Below are positions 1 through 10,664 of a stretch of 64,000 bases of DNA, one piece after another; position 1 is the stretch's first letter, and each line of letters begins with the position of its first letter. The position numbers and the translations under genes are program-made. Source of the DNA: Pomphorhynchus laevis. Lineage: Eukaryota > Acanthocephala > Palaeacanthocephala > Echinorhynchida > Pomphorhynchidae. Location of the stretch: NCBI GenBank assembly GCA_012934845.2, contig WNNJ02002849.1, forward strand, positions 1-64,000, written 5' to 3'. The notes beneath the pieces are model-generated. The model was given only the letters and a program-made list of their open reading frames with translations. It was not told where the DNA came from and made no database searches.

Positions 1-37
1 GGCACGCATTTGCCACATTTAAATAAATCTTTTTTTG
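1..37 (+). mobile_element. 3' tail of CR1/L2-like LINE (third copy)
   Basis: The first bases (GGCACGCATTTGCCAC followed by an AAATAAATC-like tail) match the 3' ends of the two larger copies, at 6385-6437 (-) and 47031-47080 (+). Only the last bases are inside the window. The body would lie to the left. Confidence 0.75.
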
Positions 38-59
38 GTGTGTGATCCACTGTCAGATT

Positions 60-470
60 GCTTTGAATGTTTTTAATTTCACTTGATTGCATCTGTGAGC
101 TGAAATTCTTCTGGTTGTGGCACAATATTAACTCACATGTACTGTTCCTATTCTTGATACATCCGGACGCTACTAATCTGCCTGGGTGGATCTCATGAGC
201 TGCTGACCCCGATTTACATTTCACGTTTCGACTCTTATTATCTGCTTACTCCGTACACTGGTGCTGATTGGATTCGAAATAAAGACGTATGTATATCGAT
301 TCAACTTTACATCCACTAGGCTGGCTTCTCCAGTTGTATAGATATACATTTTGTCTATTACTTTTGGCAGGGAATCGTATTCTAACGATATATTAGAAAC
401 CTACCTTATGTGTGTGATCCGCTAGCCGTATCAGTGTTTCATTCTGCCACTTGCTATGAATGTTTTTGGT
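60..470 (-). repeat. Foldback-type repeat, diverged copy
   Basis: Bases about 75-250 match, on the opposite strand, both the right half of the repeat at 55320-55620 and the inner arm of the inverted repeat at 62396-63013, including the GTCGAAAC and CTCATGAG blocks. Bases 361-405 match the centre of the 55.4-kb copy. The flanks at 38-75 and 410-465 (GTGTGATCC ... GAATGTTTTT) resemble each other, so the unit may have inserted into, or duplicated, this sequence. No coding capacity is seen. Confidence 0.6.
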
Positions 471-479
471 GAAAATTCG

Positions 480-1310
480 TTTCCAATTCGAATTATTAAA
501 AGAAGGCGAAGAAACAGGAATCTTTATTTGATTACAAAAATCCAATATTTCGACGGCACTACGGCACGTCATCTCCAGAGTCTAAAAATAAAACATTGGT
601 AAAAGGAATTAGAAAGTGCAAAAAAAATAAAAAAAAATTATCCATTGTCAATCTGTACTGATAGTGGCAAATAAATTTCTACCAACTAAGTTTAAACTAA
701 GCTTTAATGTGATGCCTGCTTTATTGTTAGGGACTATGCAATTTTTAAAAGTCTCAAATATCGATAATTTTACGCCTTGTTTTGATAGTTTCTTTCCCCA
801 GTGGTGTAATTAGGTTAATGTCCATTAAGTGGTTATTAACACTTATATGTTGAGAAATGGCATAAGAGGATGTATACTGTCCGTGTAGTGTTCTCTTCAT
901 TACATATGAGTGTTCTTTGGCACGGATAGCTAACAGTCTTCCTGTTTGGCCCACATATATTTTCTACCACTGGAGGCATTGAAAATTGTGGACAACACCG
1001 GTCGATTCAAATTCTGGTTTTAGTTTAAACATACTGGATAGCCTAGGTAGTGAACGAGTGAAGGGAAATATGTCATCTCTACATAGACCGAGATTGCCAC
1101 ACATTAAAGAATGTGCCTTCTGGTTGATGAATGGGATCTCGATGAACTTTTTCCCTTTAATTGCAGATCGTTGTCTTTGATCATTTATGATGCGACGGGC
1201 ATGATGGAATGCGCGATTAGGTGGATTGAGTCTGCGATTAAACTGACTTTCCACCTAATGTTCAACACCAACAGCGACACCTCACCACTGCCGTTACTCT
1301 AAAAATAATA
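480..1310 (-). mobile_element. Penelope-like element, 3' part with GIY-YIG domain
   Basis: Read on the - strand, two adjacent in-phase stretches encode the C-terminal part of a Penelope-like protein. About 1254-964 is the linker, ending with a GVVHNFQC motif. About 954-754 starts with YVGQTGR and continues with a KEH motif, which is the GIY-YIG endonuclease. An in-frame stop separates the two. The non-coding end at about 548-578 has the usual PLE terminal pattern (CTGGAGATGACG ... CGTCGAAAT), like the hammerhead ribozyme motifs known from PLE ends. The reverse transcriptase half is missing, so this is a 5'-truncated, inactive copy. Confidence 0.8.
548..578 (-). ncRNA. Hammerhead-like core at PLE end (left copy)
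   Basis: On the - strand: CTGGAGA (one change from CUGANGA), then a stem of GACG with CGTC, then GAAAT. The placement at the PLE 3' end is what is known for this family. The core change suggests decay. Confidence 0.4.
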
Positions 1311-1429
1311 TTTCCGTCATGTACTCTAACTGTTTAAGCATGTACAACAGATTTGACGAAATATTGTGCTATTAAGCTATTATAATAATATAAAAATAAC
1401 TAAATATAAGCTATTAAGCTCCTCGTCTC

Positions 1430-1650
1430 TCGATTACCCATCATAGTCCACGACGATTGGATTCTTCGGCGGGGGTGAAAGACCCCTGGTTGTTCAGTCG
1501 GAAGGCAGCGTGTTGGATCGGTTGAGGAACGCAGATCCCCCTGGACCTGTTGCCATAGATGAAGTTGCAGAAGACTAGAAGAACAGTAGTCGACAATATA
1601 ATTTTCTGATCTGTTTTTAATTTGCTTATCTGTCTCCTATTTATCGGTTG
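1430..1650 (+). mobile_element. LINE 3'-end fragment
   Basis: This stretch (GGTGAAAGACCCCTGG ... GTGTTGGATCGG ... GCAGATCCC ... GGACCT) matches, in reverse orientation, the 3' end of the LINE fragment at 20840-21466. It reads as the C-terminal residues GERPLVV and a short 3' region. No complete reading frame remains. Confidence 0.6.
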
Positions 1651-1739
1651 TATAGTTATTTAACAAAGTCTATTATTATTGGTTTTTGTTCTGGGCGCTC
1701 ATGACTGAACTACTTATTGTGTGCTTGTGAAAGTTGTGT

Positions 1740-2048
1740 TGGAGAAGTGGCAGATGGAAATTATGTGGATGCTGTGTTTTTTGACTTTGGCCAAGTGTTT
1801 GACATGATCCCACATGACATGATGCTTATTGTTCTCAAACAGTATGGAGCCAATCGTCCTATTATTGACTGAATAAAGAATTTTCTAGTAAGTCGGTCAA
1901 TTAGAGTGTGTACGTCAACGCGTATCATGTTTTCGTATTTTCACGTCAGGAGTGTCTCAATGATCATAATTGGGGCCGCTACTGTTTAAGATATTCATCA
2001 ACACTCTTTTAAACTGGTTAAGGGGAAATTATTTTTATTATTATTACT
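1740..2048 (+). mobile_element. Decayed LINE reverse transcriptase fragment
   Basis: The + strand encodes a recognisable but broken Jockey/CR1-like RT core: FFDFGQVFDMIPHD (catalytic block with D), then a degenerate GVPQGSVLGPLLF motif with stops, then LFKIFIN. Several stops and shifts are present. It ends at the insertion point of the RLE LINE, just before its left target duplication at 2049. Confidence 0.7.
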
Positions 2049-2062
2049 AGAATGTCAGCGAG
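2049..2062 (+). repeat. Left target-site duplication of RLE LINE
   Basis: AGAATGTCAGCGAG occurs here and again at 5323-5336, directly flanking the LINE. The two copies are identical over 14 bp. Confidence 0.85.
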
Positions 2063-2208
2063 ATTGAAATTCTTAGCTGCTAACTAACAACTACTTACAG
2101 ATATACAGCTGCTAACTAATAACTACTTACAATCGTCCACGATTGAAAAATACGATTCAAATACGATTCAAGTACGATTCAAATACGATTGAAACAACAC
2201 ACAACATA

Positions 2209-3963
2209 ATGCCGCGAGGTAAACCGTCTTCCTTTTCTCGCTGTTGTACGTGTAATGGTTCAGCTGCAAAATGTATACGTTGTCCTTGTAAGAAATTCGG
2301 AAGATCTTGTATTGACTGTCTAGCTACCAGTTGCAAAAATCGCATTAAAGAAACGCCGCTATTATTGGACTCCATCATTCCATCCTCAGAGCGAACGAAT
2401 GTATCACATTCAGTGAATGGTTGTATTAACCAAATCTTGGAATTGAACTTGTGTAGTATTGGATTTACTAATAAATCTACTGAGCTCTTACATAGTAGCA
2501 CAGATAAACAAACTAACACAAGGATTGACATTGACTCGGTTTACAAAGAAGTCATTTTATGGGCTCCGAATTTGTTCGAGCTACCAAAATGTAATGCAAG
2601 CTTCGAGTTCATCGACAATTTAGCGTCATTTTATCGTTTATGCGTCGATGATCAAACACAGATAGAATTAAGTCTTAAATCATCTACGGTGATGTGTCAG
2701 TTAATTTTGCAAAGAACGGAATCTCGTCGAGTGAGTACAAGACGCAAAAATATTGAACGCAGACTAAAATTATGGAAGGAACAAAACTTGTTCGAGCTTT
2801 TATGTGAAGCAAGAATCCTTCAAAGTCAGAGAAAGTGTCAAAGCAATAGGACATCTAGAAAATCAAGTTGGGTCCAGAAATTTATTGAGCTAATGACACA
2901 TCACAAGACAAACTCAGCGATAAAATTGCTGGAAAATCCTCACAATCAAATGGGTATAATGGAGCTGGACGATACTTTTGAATCACAGAGTGTGCGGCAT
3001 AAGCTCTTACAGCTTCACCCTGAAGCTTCCGACATAAGTGAAGGCGTAGCTCTAAATAGTCCTTTACCAAACATGGTTAAGCACCACCCAGTACGTTTTG
3101 AATATATATCAAGCGATGACATTATAGAGGCAGCTCGACGCACTCAAGGATCAGCAGGACCTTCAGGAATGGATGCGCAAATATGGCGCACAATGCTATG
3201 TTCTTTCGGAATATCATCTTCTCGACTTGCTTCCAGTCTTGCTGATTTTTCGTATCTAGTGGTAACCGTTAATATCAACCCAGACTCTCTTACAGCATTT
3301 ACAGCAAGCCGTTTGATTCCATTGAACAAGGACCCCTGCATCAGGCCGATAGGGATTGGTGAGGTATCACGCAGAATAGTTGGAAAAGTTCTGGCAAAGT
3401 TGATAAGTAAAGACTTACAGATCGTGTCGAAATGCGAACAATTGTGCGCTGGACAAAGATGCGGGGTCGAGGCTGCGGTACGTTCCATTCGACAGGTTTA
3501 CATGGAAAACAGTGACATGTGTTTGTTGCAGCTAGATGTTCGAAATGCATTTAACTGTGTGAACCGTAAATTGGCTCTAGCAAATATAGAGTATGTTTGT
3601 CCTTCACTAGCAACAGTGCTGCGTAATGTGTATGGTAATCCAGCAGCTCTTTCAGTCGACAAGGATTCAATGTTTTCCAAGGAGGGGTTCACGCAAGGTG
3701 ATCCTCTGGCAATGATAGCATTTGCTGCGTCATCACTTCCACTCATAATGAAGCTGAGAGCTATAGCACCAAACGTTACTCATCGCTGGTTTGCAGACGA
3801 TGTGAATTGTGTGGGTAGTCGATCTGATGTATTGAGAGTCTGGAATGGTATCCGCGAAATTGGCCATAGATATGGATTTCATCTGAATGAACAAAAATAC
3901 CAGCTTTTAGTACATAAAGATCAAATAAATTTAGCAGAGAATACTCTGTGGTACGGGGCTTAA
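2209..3963 (+). pseudogene. RLE LINE protein, N-terminal and RT part
   Basis: I start at the ATG of MPRGKPSS (2209), because the in-frame ATG at 2143 lies in the repeat leader. Residues about 10-50 hold a cluster of cysteines (CCTCNG, CIRCPC, CIDC) typical of one group of RLE LINEs and likely to bind zinc and nucleic acid. The RT domain covers roughly residues 370-580: RPIGIGEVSRRIVGK, CGVEAAVRSIRQ, LLQLDVRNAFNCVNR (catalytic D), EGFTQGDPLA, and HRWFADDV with the FADD catalytic box. The frame stops in the thumb region and homology continues in other frames (4019-4461). Confidence 0.85.
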
Positions 3964-4018
3964 GATTATATACCAAGGTACAGAAATTCTTGGTTCTGCC
4001 ATTGGAGATCAAACATAT

Positions 4019-5237
4019 ATGGACCAGTTTGTTCATGGCAAAATTGACAATTGGATTGAATCATTAAAAAAATTGAATTTGGTAGCGAATGAAGATCCAT
4101 ACGTCGATTTTGCAGCTTTGACGCAGGCGCTTAATTCAAGTGGAATTATGTTCAACGAACTTGTATGGCTAGTAGCACATGTTACGAACGTCTTTCATCG
4201 TACATATTCGACACGATCATTTCGAAGTTGACAGGAGTAGATTTAGATACGGGACAACTTGATTCGATAATGATTTCATTACGCTACGGTGGATTGGGTA
4301 TACAAGACCCGAATAGTAATCCTCTTTCGGAATATGATCGTTCATTACGCATGAGCCAACCTCTACTAGATGGATTATCAGAAAGTGATTTAGAGATTAG
4401 ATATGCCCAAATTGCGCGAGAAATAAGAAATATAAGCAAGAATCCATCAAAACTCGATTGATGAGGGTTAAATAAAAATCAGCGACTATTAGCGCTTGTC
4501 TCGATTTCGCAGCCTGTAAAGGGGCATCTAATTGGCTTTCAGCAAAACCTTCAATAGTACTTGGTCACCACTTAAGCAAAAGGCAATTTCAAGATGCTCT
4601 GGCATCACGCTATGGATGGAAACCTCCGGACTCACCCATGAAATGTTTGTGTGGACACAATTTTGATATTTGTCATGCCGTTGCTTGTCAGTCCGGTGGT
4701 ATTCCAACAATTAGACATAACGTGGTTCGAGATATTATTGCTAAAGAACTAGCCGATGTATGCAGTTCAACATCAATTGAACCTCCTTTACAACCTTTGC
4801 CTGAAGGAAAAGTTTTCAAAAATTCCACAACGATCCTTGATCGTAATTCTAGAGTTGATGTTGCGTGTTACGGTCTGTTTGGGGATAAGACGGAGCTGTC
4901 ATTATTTGACATTTGTGTTTTCAGCCATCTTGCTCCTTCTTATTCATCTGGCACGACAAGCAATGCTTTTAACTATCACGAGGCTAGAAAAAACTCGAAG
5001 TATGGTGAAAGAATAGCACGGTTCGAACGATCGTCATTTTATCCTATTGTTCTTGCCTCCAACGGTGCCCTTGGCAGTACAGCACAGATGATTTTAAAGA
5101 AAATAGCAAAGATACGAGCAGATAGAACTTGCGATAATTACAGCGCCGGTATCCGAAATATAAGGAGTAGAGTCGGTTTTGCTTTAGCAAAAATGTCTTC
5201 GATGTCTATACGTGCTGCTCGTACGTCGAAAATTTAG
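4019..5237 (+). pseudogene. RLE LINE protein, thumb and endonuclease part
   Basis: This is the continuation of the LINE protein in shifted frames. About 4019-4461 carries the thumb region, with RYGGLGIQDP as landmark. About 4638-5237 carries CLCGHNFDICHAVACQSGG with a following RHN (zinc-binding C/H motif), then RVDV and LFDICV, which fit the acidic catalytic residues of the PD-(D/E)XK-type restriction-like endonuclease. ASNGALG is followed by a basic C-terminus. At least two frame changes separate these blocks from each other and from the RT. Confidence 0.8.
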
Positions 5238-5322
5238 TCAGTTAGTCAGCATAGAACAAGACTTAATAACTATTATTTGACTGTATTCTTAAATGTTTGT
5301 ATTTTAAAAAAATTATTAAAAA

Positions 5323-5336
5323 AGAATGTCAGCGAG
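5323..5336 (+). repeat. Right target-site duplication of RLE LINE
   Basis: This is an exact copy of the 14 bp at 2049-2062. It follows the A-rich 3' tail of the element. Confidence 0.85.
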
Positions 5337-5344
5337 CGTAGCTC

Positions 5345-6388
5345 AATAGACACCTTCACAATTTAAAATATAAAAAGGAAACTAACAACAAAGTAATTAA
5401 AAATTAGTCAGTTTCTTCAAAGTAGATACAAATCCACGTCTGTTTGTTTGCTTCACCACTTCCGCCGGTAAACTGTTCCAAGCTGGAATGACACGCAAGG
5501 CAAAATTAATGTTTCTTTTTTTTACACCAGTGTTTACGTTTTAACATAAATGGATGACAACGTAATCTTGAGTCATTTCGCATACGAAATAGACTTCTAA
5601 CGGGATTCTCAAGATTGCTCATCGCCCGCCACACTACAACCAGGTCATTTAGTGCTCGAAGTGAAGATAATGAGGGCATATTAAGGCGACTTAACCGTTC
5701 CTTATAAGTAAGGTTATGAAGGCCCGCTACTTGTTTAGAAGAACGTCGCAATACCTGTTCAATACGAAACTCTTCTGATTGTTAAACCGGGTATGATGCT
5801 GGAGAACAATAGTTAAGAACACTTGAACAGAGAGTAGTGAATAAAAGTTTAAATGACTCAATTTATAATTTACTAAAAGATCTGGAAATCATACCGGAAA
5901 TTCGAGTTGCTCTAGCACATATTTTCTCCGTATTTTTCCTAGTGCCTAGATCATCCGAAACGACGACGCCGAAGTCTCTATATTGACGAACCATAGGAAC
6001 TGGTTGTAAGTCAATTGAGTAGCTGGTTGTCGAAAACTTATTCCCTATATACATGAATGCACATTTTGTCACATTAATACTTAAACAGTTCTCAGCTGAC
6101 CAATACGTCAATGTATCGAGATCAGACTGTAACATTTGTCGGTCAAGGTCATTAACAACACAGCCATAGACCTTAAGATCATCGGCGTACAACAACGTTT
6201 TTGACAGCAGTAATTATGGGAGTTTGCTTATATATATTAAATAAAATTGATCCTAAAATCGATCCTTGTGATACACCACTACATATAGAAGTCCAATCTG
6301 ACAAAGTCCCACTTACTCTGACTGCTGCAGCTCTATCTAATAAATGCGCACGAATCCAATTAACAATTACAGAATCAAAGTAAAGTCC
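5345..6388 (-). mobile_element. 5'-truncated Jockey/CR1-like LINE
   Basis: On the - strand, 6383-6200 gives the end of the RT palm (degenerate GVSQGSILGSILFNIY). 6195-5863 gives LYADDLKVYG (catalytic YADD) and the thumb, and 5751-5506 gives the C-terminal region (LRRSSKQVAGLHNLTYKERL). The frames are displaced relative to each other. The N-terminal half is absent, and the CR1/L2-like element begins at the upstream edge, so it may have inserted into this LINE. Confidence 0.8.
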
Positions 6389-6420
6389 TATAAAAAAGGA
6401 TTTATTTTAACGTGGCAAAT

Positions 6421-6436
6421 GCGTGCCAGCGCACGC
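6421..6436 (-). other. 3'-UTR hairpin of CR1/L2-like LINE, copy A
   Basis: GCGTGC and GCACGC form a 6-bp stem with a 4-base loop close to the 3' end. The same stem with a different loop is in copy B (47034-47049). Such 3' hairpins are plausible RT recognition sites; function here is inferred. Confidence 0.6.
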
Positions 6437-6439
6437 TTA

Positions 6440-9342
6440 CATGACCACAACAAAACAAAACTGTAAATCAGGTGTTGAGAAGGTGTGAACGGAGGAGGTG
6501 TTTGAATGTGATAAAGGAGGGGCGCGGCGGACGTCGAGAGGGAGTTGATTCCAGGCGAGTGAGGCGGCGACGAGGAAAGGATCGGAGACCGTAGTTGTTG
6601 GAGTAATTAGGAACGTGGAGTAAGAGGGTATGACAGGAACGCAGCGATAGCGAGGTGGGGCGAGTATCGTCTAAGAAAGGAAGGTTGATGAACGATGGGG
6701 AGCCGACAGCGATGAGACGAAAAGTAACGAGAATAAGGCGGAGTTTGATGCGGATGTGGATGGTGGGCCAGGAGAGTTGGCAAAATATGTGGATGTGTGG
6801 TCGAAGCGACGGAGACGAAAGAGCACTCGAACGGCGGTGTTGATTATTCGTTGTAAGGGTAGGATGATGGATTTTGGAGAATTGGCGAAAAGGCTAAGGC
6901 AGTAATCGATTTTAGGGAAAAGAAGCGATGAAAGAAGAGACATACAAGAACGGAAGTCGATAAGGGGGCGGATACGGCGGATGTCACGGAGAATTAAGTT
7001 AGATGAGCGGACCTTGTCACGGACGAAGGGTTTAAGGGAAAGGTGATCATCGAAATGGAAGCATAAGAAAGTGAGATTGTGGACTATGGGGATGATCGAT
7101 GAGGCAAAATATACAGTGGGAGGAGATATGTTTGGTTTACGGGGGAGGATCCACATTATTTTGGACTTTTCGGGGTTTAGAACGAGATGGAGATTGGAGA
7201 GACGTTTGTAGATAGAAGAAAGACAGTTGGAGGCAGAAATGCCGATATCGTGTATGCGATGTGCGGGTGCATGAGCATAGATTAGAATGTCATCGGCTTA
7301 TTGCATGACGTTAAAGGAGTAAGGTTTGATAAACGGAAAGAGATCACCAAGCAGAAGAGAGAAAAGCAGGGGACCTAGGACTGAACCTTGTGGAACCCCG
7401 CAAAAAATAGGGATGGGATGGGAGGATGATGAATGAGAACCGACGCGAAAGGAACGGTCGGATATATATGAGGCGAACCATGCTACGGAGGACAAAAAAA
7501 AGCCGTAATCATAACGAAGGCGAGAAAGGAGGACGGAGTGGTCGACAATGTCGAACGCGGAGGAGAGGTCGAGGGAGATGAGAACACTATATAGAGCCTT
7601 GTCTCTAGAAATGAGTAAGTTGTTGTAAACTTTCATGCATGCGATTTCTGTGGAGTGATTAGAGCGGAAAGCGGATTGGAAAGGAGGGTACAGATTGGAT
7701 GAGGAGAGATAAGCGTTGATCTGTATTAAGATGATGCGTTCTAAGAGCTTAGAAAGAGTAGGGAGTAGTGAAATAGGGCGATAGCTAGAAGGAAGGGAGG
7801 GGTCGAGCGATTGTTTCTTAAGGAGTGGACGAACGATTGCAGATTTCCAGTGTGAAGGGAAGATACGACTGCGGATGGACGAGTTAAACAAGGTTGTGAG
7901 AAATGGGGATATCGATGAGCATATAGATTTTAATATGTGAGTAGGCAGGGGATCGGCAGGTGAGGTTTTGTTGGGCAAGGACATGAGGACAGATGATACT
8001 TCTGTAGGTGAGACAGGGAGAAGATGAAAGAGTTCCGGAAGGATGATGCTAGACTGGGCAGAGTGGGATAGTATGGAGACCGGGGTGTAAAAGAGCAACG
8101 TGGATACTTCAGTCTGGAGAAATGAGGAATAATCCTTGGCATTGATGTTGCACGGCGAAGAGGAGCGAGCAAGGATTGAGTTAAAAGTATGCCAGAGAGT
8201 CTTAGAGTTGAATGAAGTGATGATTTTATGCTGCCAGAAGGAGTTGCATTTGGTACGTAGTAGGTTGAGATGATACCGGCGAAGAGCAAGATAGGAATCA
8301 CGGAAAGACGGAGTGATCGAGCGGTGATAGACTAGAAAAGCATGGCGGAGTCGACGCTTTGAGAGTAGGCATTGGATGTCAAACCATGGGGCACGGTGCA
8401 AGCGACGGTGTGGGTGAGACTTGAAGGGCAAGAGAATATCGAGAGTGGATGTGAGTTCAGAGTCGAAAAGAAAGGCGAGATCGTGAGGAGATGAATATGT
8501 TATTGTGGGTAATGATAGAGACGATTTGAGTAAGGCAGAGCGGAGAAGGGAGCGGTCAAGATTTCTCCAAGGGCGACGTAGGATTGTAGGTGTGTGAGCA
8601 GGGGTGTGGTTGCGAGTGAGATCAAGGGTGATAACAAAAGATCGGATAGACCAGGATCAGAGATGGACAGTGAGGTGTAGGCAGCAAAATGATCGGGGAC
8701 AGCGATGATGTCGAGTGCCCCACCAAGTATATGTGTGGGGGCAGTGGAGATTAGTTTGTAATTGTAGTAGGATAAAATGTTGATGAACCGGATGGAATCC
8801 TTGGAAGAGGGGCGGTCTAGGCGGATATTGAAGTCGCCTAGAACGAGTGAAGGGATTGAGGACAAAGAACAATGAGAAAGGAGGTCAGCGAGTTCGGTAA
8901 AAAATAAGGCTGTAGGAGCTGATGAACCAGGACGGTATACAATGGCGAGATCTAGAGTGATCGGGTTAGAATAACGACAAGTGAGCAATTCAAAAGAGCA
9001 AGGACTGAAAGGGGGATTGATTTTGCGAAGAGACGCGGGGTGACGCGCGAATGCGACGATGCCGCCATGATTAGAGAATTTAGAAGGGCATGAGCTGAGG
9101 GGGCGGGCGGATTCGACTAGGGAGCAACCGGCAGAGAGCAGACGGCGAATGGAAAGGTCGTCGGAATCTGAGTGCCAGGATTCGGTGAGGCAGAAGAGAT
9201 CGATGGATTGCTTGGTGAATAGGTTGAGGATAAGATCGGATTTATTGAGAATAGATCTAGTGTTGATGGGACCGAGGCGGAAACCGTGTGTTGTGGCGAA
9301 AGAGTCTAGTGGAGAAGACACATAGGAGAGATGGAGCGCCAT
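6440..9342 (-). pseudogene. LINE ORF2: APE endonuclease and reverse transcriptase (copy A)
   Basis: The start is the ATG at 9342 (MALHLSYVSS). The endonuclease covers 9342 to about 8600: INTRSI, LTESWH, GGIVAF, VYRPG, LVLGDFN and LSD, the last being the start of the SDH box. Compared with copy B one base is missing there, and the reading frame moves. The RT runs from 8431 to 6671: RPISLLPTLSKLLER, HSTEIACMKVYNNL, LISLDLSSAFDIVDH, GVPQGSVLGPLLFS, then MQ-stop-ADD. Copy B reads MQYADD at the same place, so the Tyr codon became TAA. The C-terminal region continues past a stop at 6671 to about 6440. Confidence 0.85.
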
Positions 9343-9368
9343 CGAATTTTTGGACGGGTGTGGACAAC

Positions 9369-10334
9369 TTAAAAATTTCCGTCTATGTTTCGGATGGAGA
9401 GTGATGTTTCGCCGTTTTCCTCGCGACGGCGTTTTTCGATACGGGCTGAAGAGATTTGAGCGATTTTAGAAGGGGCGCGATCTGGGAAAATTCGAGTGGT
9501 TGAAGATGACATGAGTTTGAATCGTTGAGAGAGGACAGAAGACGCGTGAGAGCGATGCTTGAAAACAATTTTTAGGAGAGGGGGCTGGGAAGGATTAGAT
9601 TGAGAAGATTTGTTTAGATGGATGAATGCGACAGGAGAAATGTCCTTGAAAAAGGATGGTTTATCTGCAGGAACAATAGACGAGAGGATGGATCTGAAGG
9701 CGGAAACATCGTGGTCTAGAAGTACTTGTGGAGATGAGGAGTTAGAAGGCGTGATATTAGTGACAATGACGCAACGATCGCGAGATGCAAAGCGCTTCCG
9801 TAAAGGAGGATGACTGACGTGAGTAGGTGAGATCACGATAGAAGAGCTGGCAGTTGATGATTTGGAGGGATTTGGTTTGACGACGGGAGACATAGAGGAT
9901 AATGATAATAAAGAGGGTGGCAAGCGATGTGAGGAAAGTTTGTGAGTGGAAGGATAGTGAAGGTTGGTGGAGGTGATTTTGATTGATGGATGCAAGGTAT
10001 TGAGAAACGAGACGGGAAGGACGGGACGTGGGGTGTTGGGGAGTGAAGATGACATGGAATGGGAAGTGTATATGGTGGCAGGGTCGGTGGGTGGATAAAG
10101 GACACTTGAAACGACGGCGGTAGTTTGAGTTGACGTGTTGGATGTTGATATGTGCTTATTGGTAAGGTTGCAGATTAGTTTGTTGGCACAAAAACCACAT
10201 ACAAAGTCTTTTTTAGCAGCCTTATTCTTGTCGCAAGTGATTGTTGTCCAGACGCTGCAGTCGTGTATCGAGCACTGTACTTGCAGTTGTCCATAGTTGC
10301 TGTCGGTTTTAGGTTTTTTCTTGCGTCCTCCCAT
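9369..10334 (-). CDS. LINE ORF1 protein with PHD-like zinc motif (copy A)
   Basis: This is an intact frame of 321 residues starting MGGRKKKPK. Near the N-terminus is an incomplete PHD-like pattern (CSIHDC ... ITC ... FVCGFC), known from ORF1 of some CR1/L2 and Jockey-superfamily LINEs. Residues about 55-170 are Ser/Thr/Pro-rich and probably disordered. From about residue 185 (SRDRCVIVTNI) comes the conserved core shared with ORF1 of the LINE at 24.7-28.6 kb, ending in a basic stretch (KRRREENGE). The expected role is RNA binding in the LINE particle. It stops 26 bases before the ORF2 start. Confidence 0.75.
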   Translation of the reverse strand: MGGRKKKPKTDSNYGQLQVQCSIHDCSVWTTITCDKNKAAKKDFVCGFCANKLICNLTNKHISTSNTSTQTTAVVSSVLYPPTDPATIYTSHSMSSSLPNTPRPVLPVSFLNTLHPSIKITSTNLHYPSTHKLSSHRLPPSLLSLSSMSPVVKPNPSKSSTASSSIVISPTHVSHPPLRKRFASRDRCVIVTNITPSNSSSPQVLLDHDVSAFRSILSSIVPADKPSFFKDISPVAFIHLNKSSQSNPSQPPLLKIVFKHRSHASSVLSQRFKLMSSSTTRIFPDRAPSKIAQISSARIEKRRREENGETSLSIRNIDGNF

Positions 10335-10337
10335 AAA

Positions 10338-10650
10338 CGATGGTTGTCATCAATGGTTGTCGTCGATGGTTGTCGTCGATGGTTGTCGTCGATGGTTGTC
10401 GTCGATGGTTGTCGTCGATGGTTGTCGTCGATGGTTGTCGTCGATGGTTGTCGTCGATGGTTGTCGTCGATGGTTGTCGTCGATGGTTGTCGTCGATGGT
10501 TGTCGTCGATGGTTGTCGTCGATGGTTGTCGTCGATGGTTGTCGTCGATGGTTGTCGTCGATGGTTGTCGTCGATGGTTGTCGTCGATGGTTGTCGTCGA
10601 TGGTTGTCGTCGATGGATATCGTCAATGGTTGTCGTCGATGGTTGTCGTC
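10338..10650 (+). repeat. 13-bp tandem array (about 24 units)
   Basis: Unit GGTTGTCGTCGAT is repeated almost without change. Variant units lie only at the two ends (GTCATCAAT, GATATCGTCAAT). The array abuts the ORF1 start of LINE copy A on its 5' side, so it could be promoter-type monomers of the element or a later expansion. Confidence 0.95.
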
Positions 10651-10664
10651 AAAATGTTACAAAT

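Larger units (their letters stand above)
2063..5322 (+). mobile_element. RLE-type LINE with cysteine-rich N-terminus
   Basis: This is a non-LTR element of about 3.26 kb, bounded by a 14-bp target duplication and ending in an A-rich tail, so it appears full length. The 5' leader holds two copies of a ~30-bp repeat and several GATTCAAATAC-like repeats (2149-2190). The coding order is a Cys-rich head, RT and a C-terminal zinc motif followed by a restriction-like endonuclease. This is the layout of R2/Hero-like LINEs that lack an APE endonuclease; I cannot fix the clade. The frame changes about three times after 3955, so this copy is dead although little decayed. Confidence 0.85.
6389..10337 (-). 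mobile_element. CR1/L2-like LINE, copy A, nearly complete
   Basis: This ~3.95-kb element is read on the - strand: ORF1 (10334-9369), ORF2 with APE endonuclease then RT (9342 to about 6440), and a 3' end with a GCGTGC/GCACGC hairpin (6421-6436) and an AAATAAATC-type tail. ORF2 is broken by a 1-base shift near 8640, in the endonuclease SDH motif, by a stop in the YADD box (7298-7300) and by a stop at 6671. Upstream of ORF1 lie a 13-bp tandem array and then a 14-bp array, so the true 5' end is uncertain. Copy B (44.1-47.1 kb) and the tail at 1-37 belong to the same family. Confidence 0.88.
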
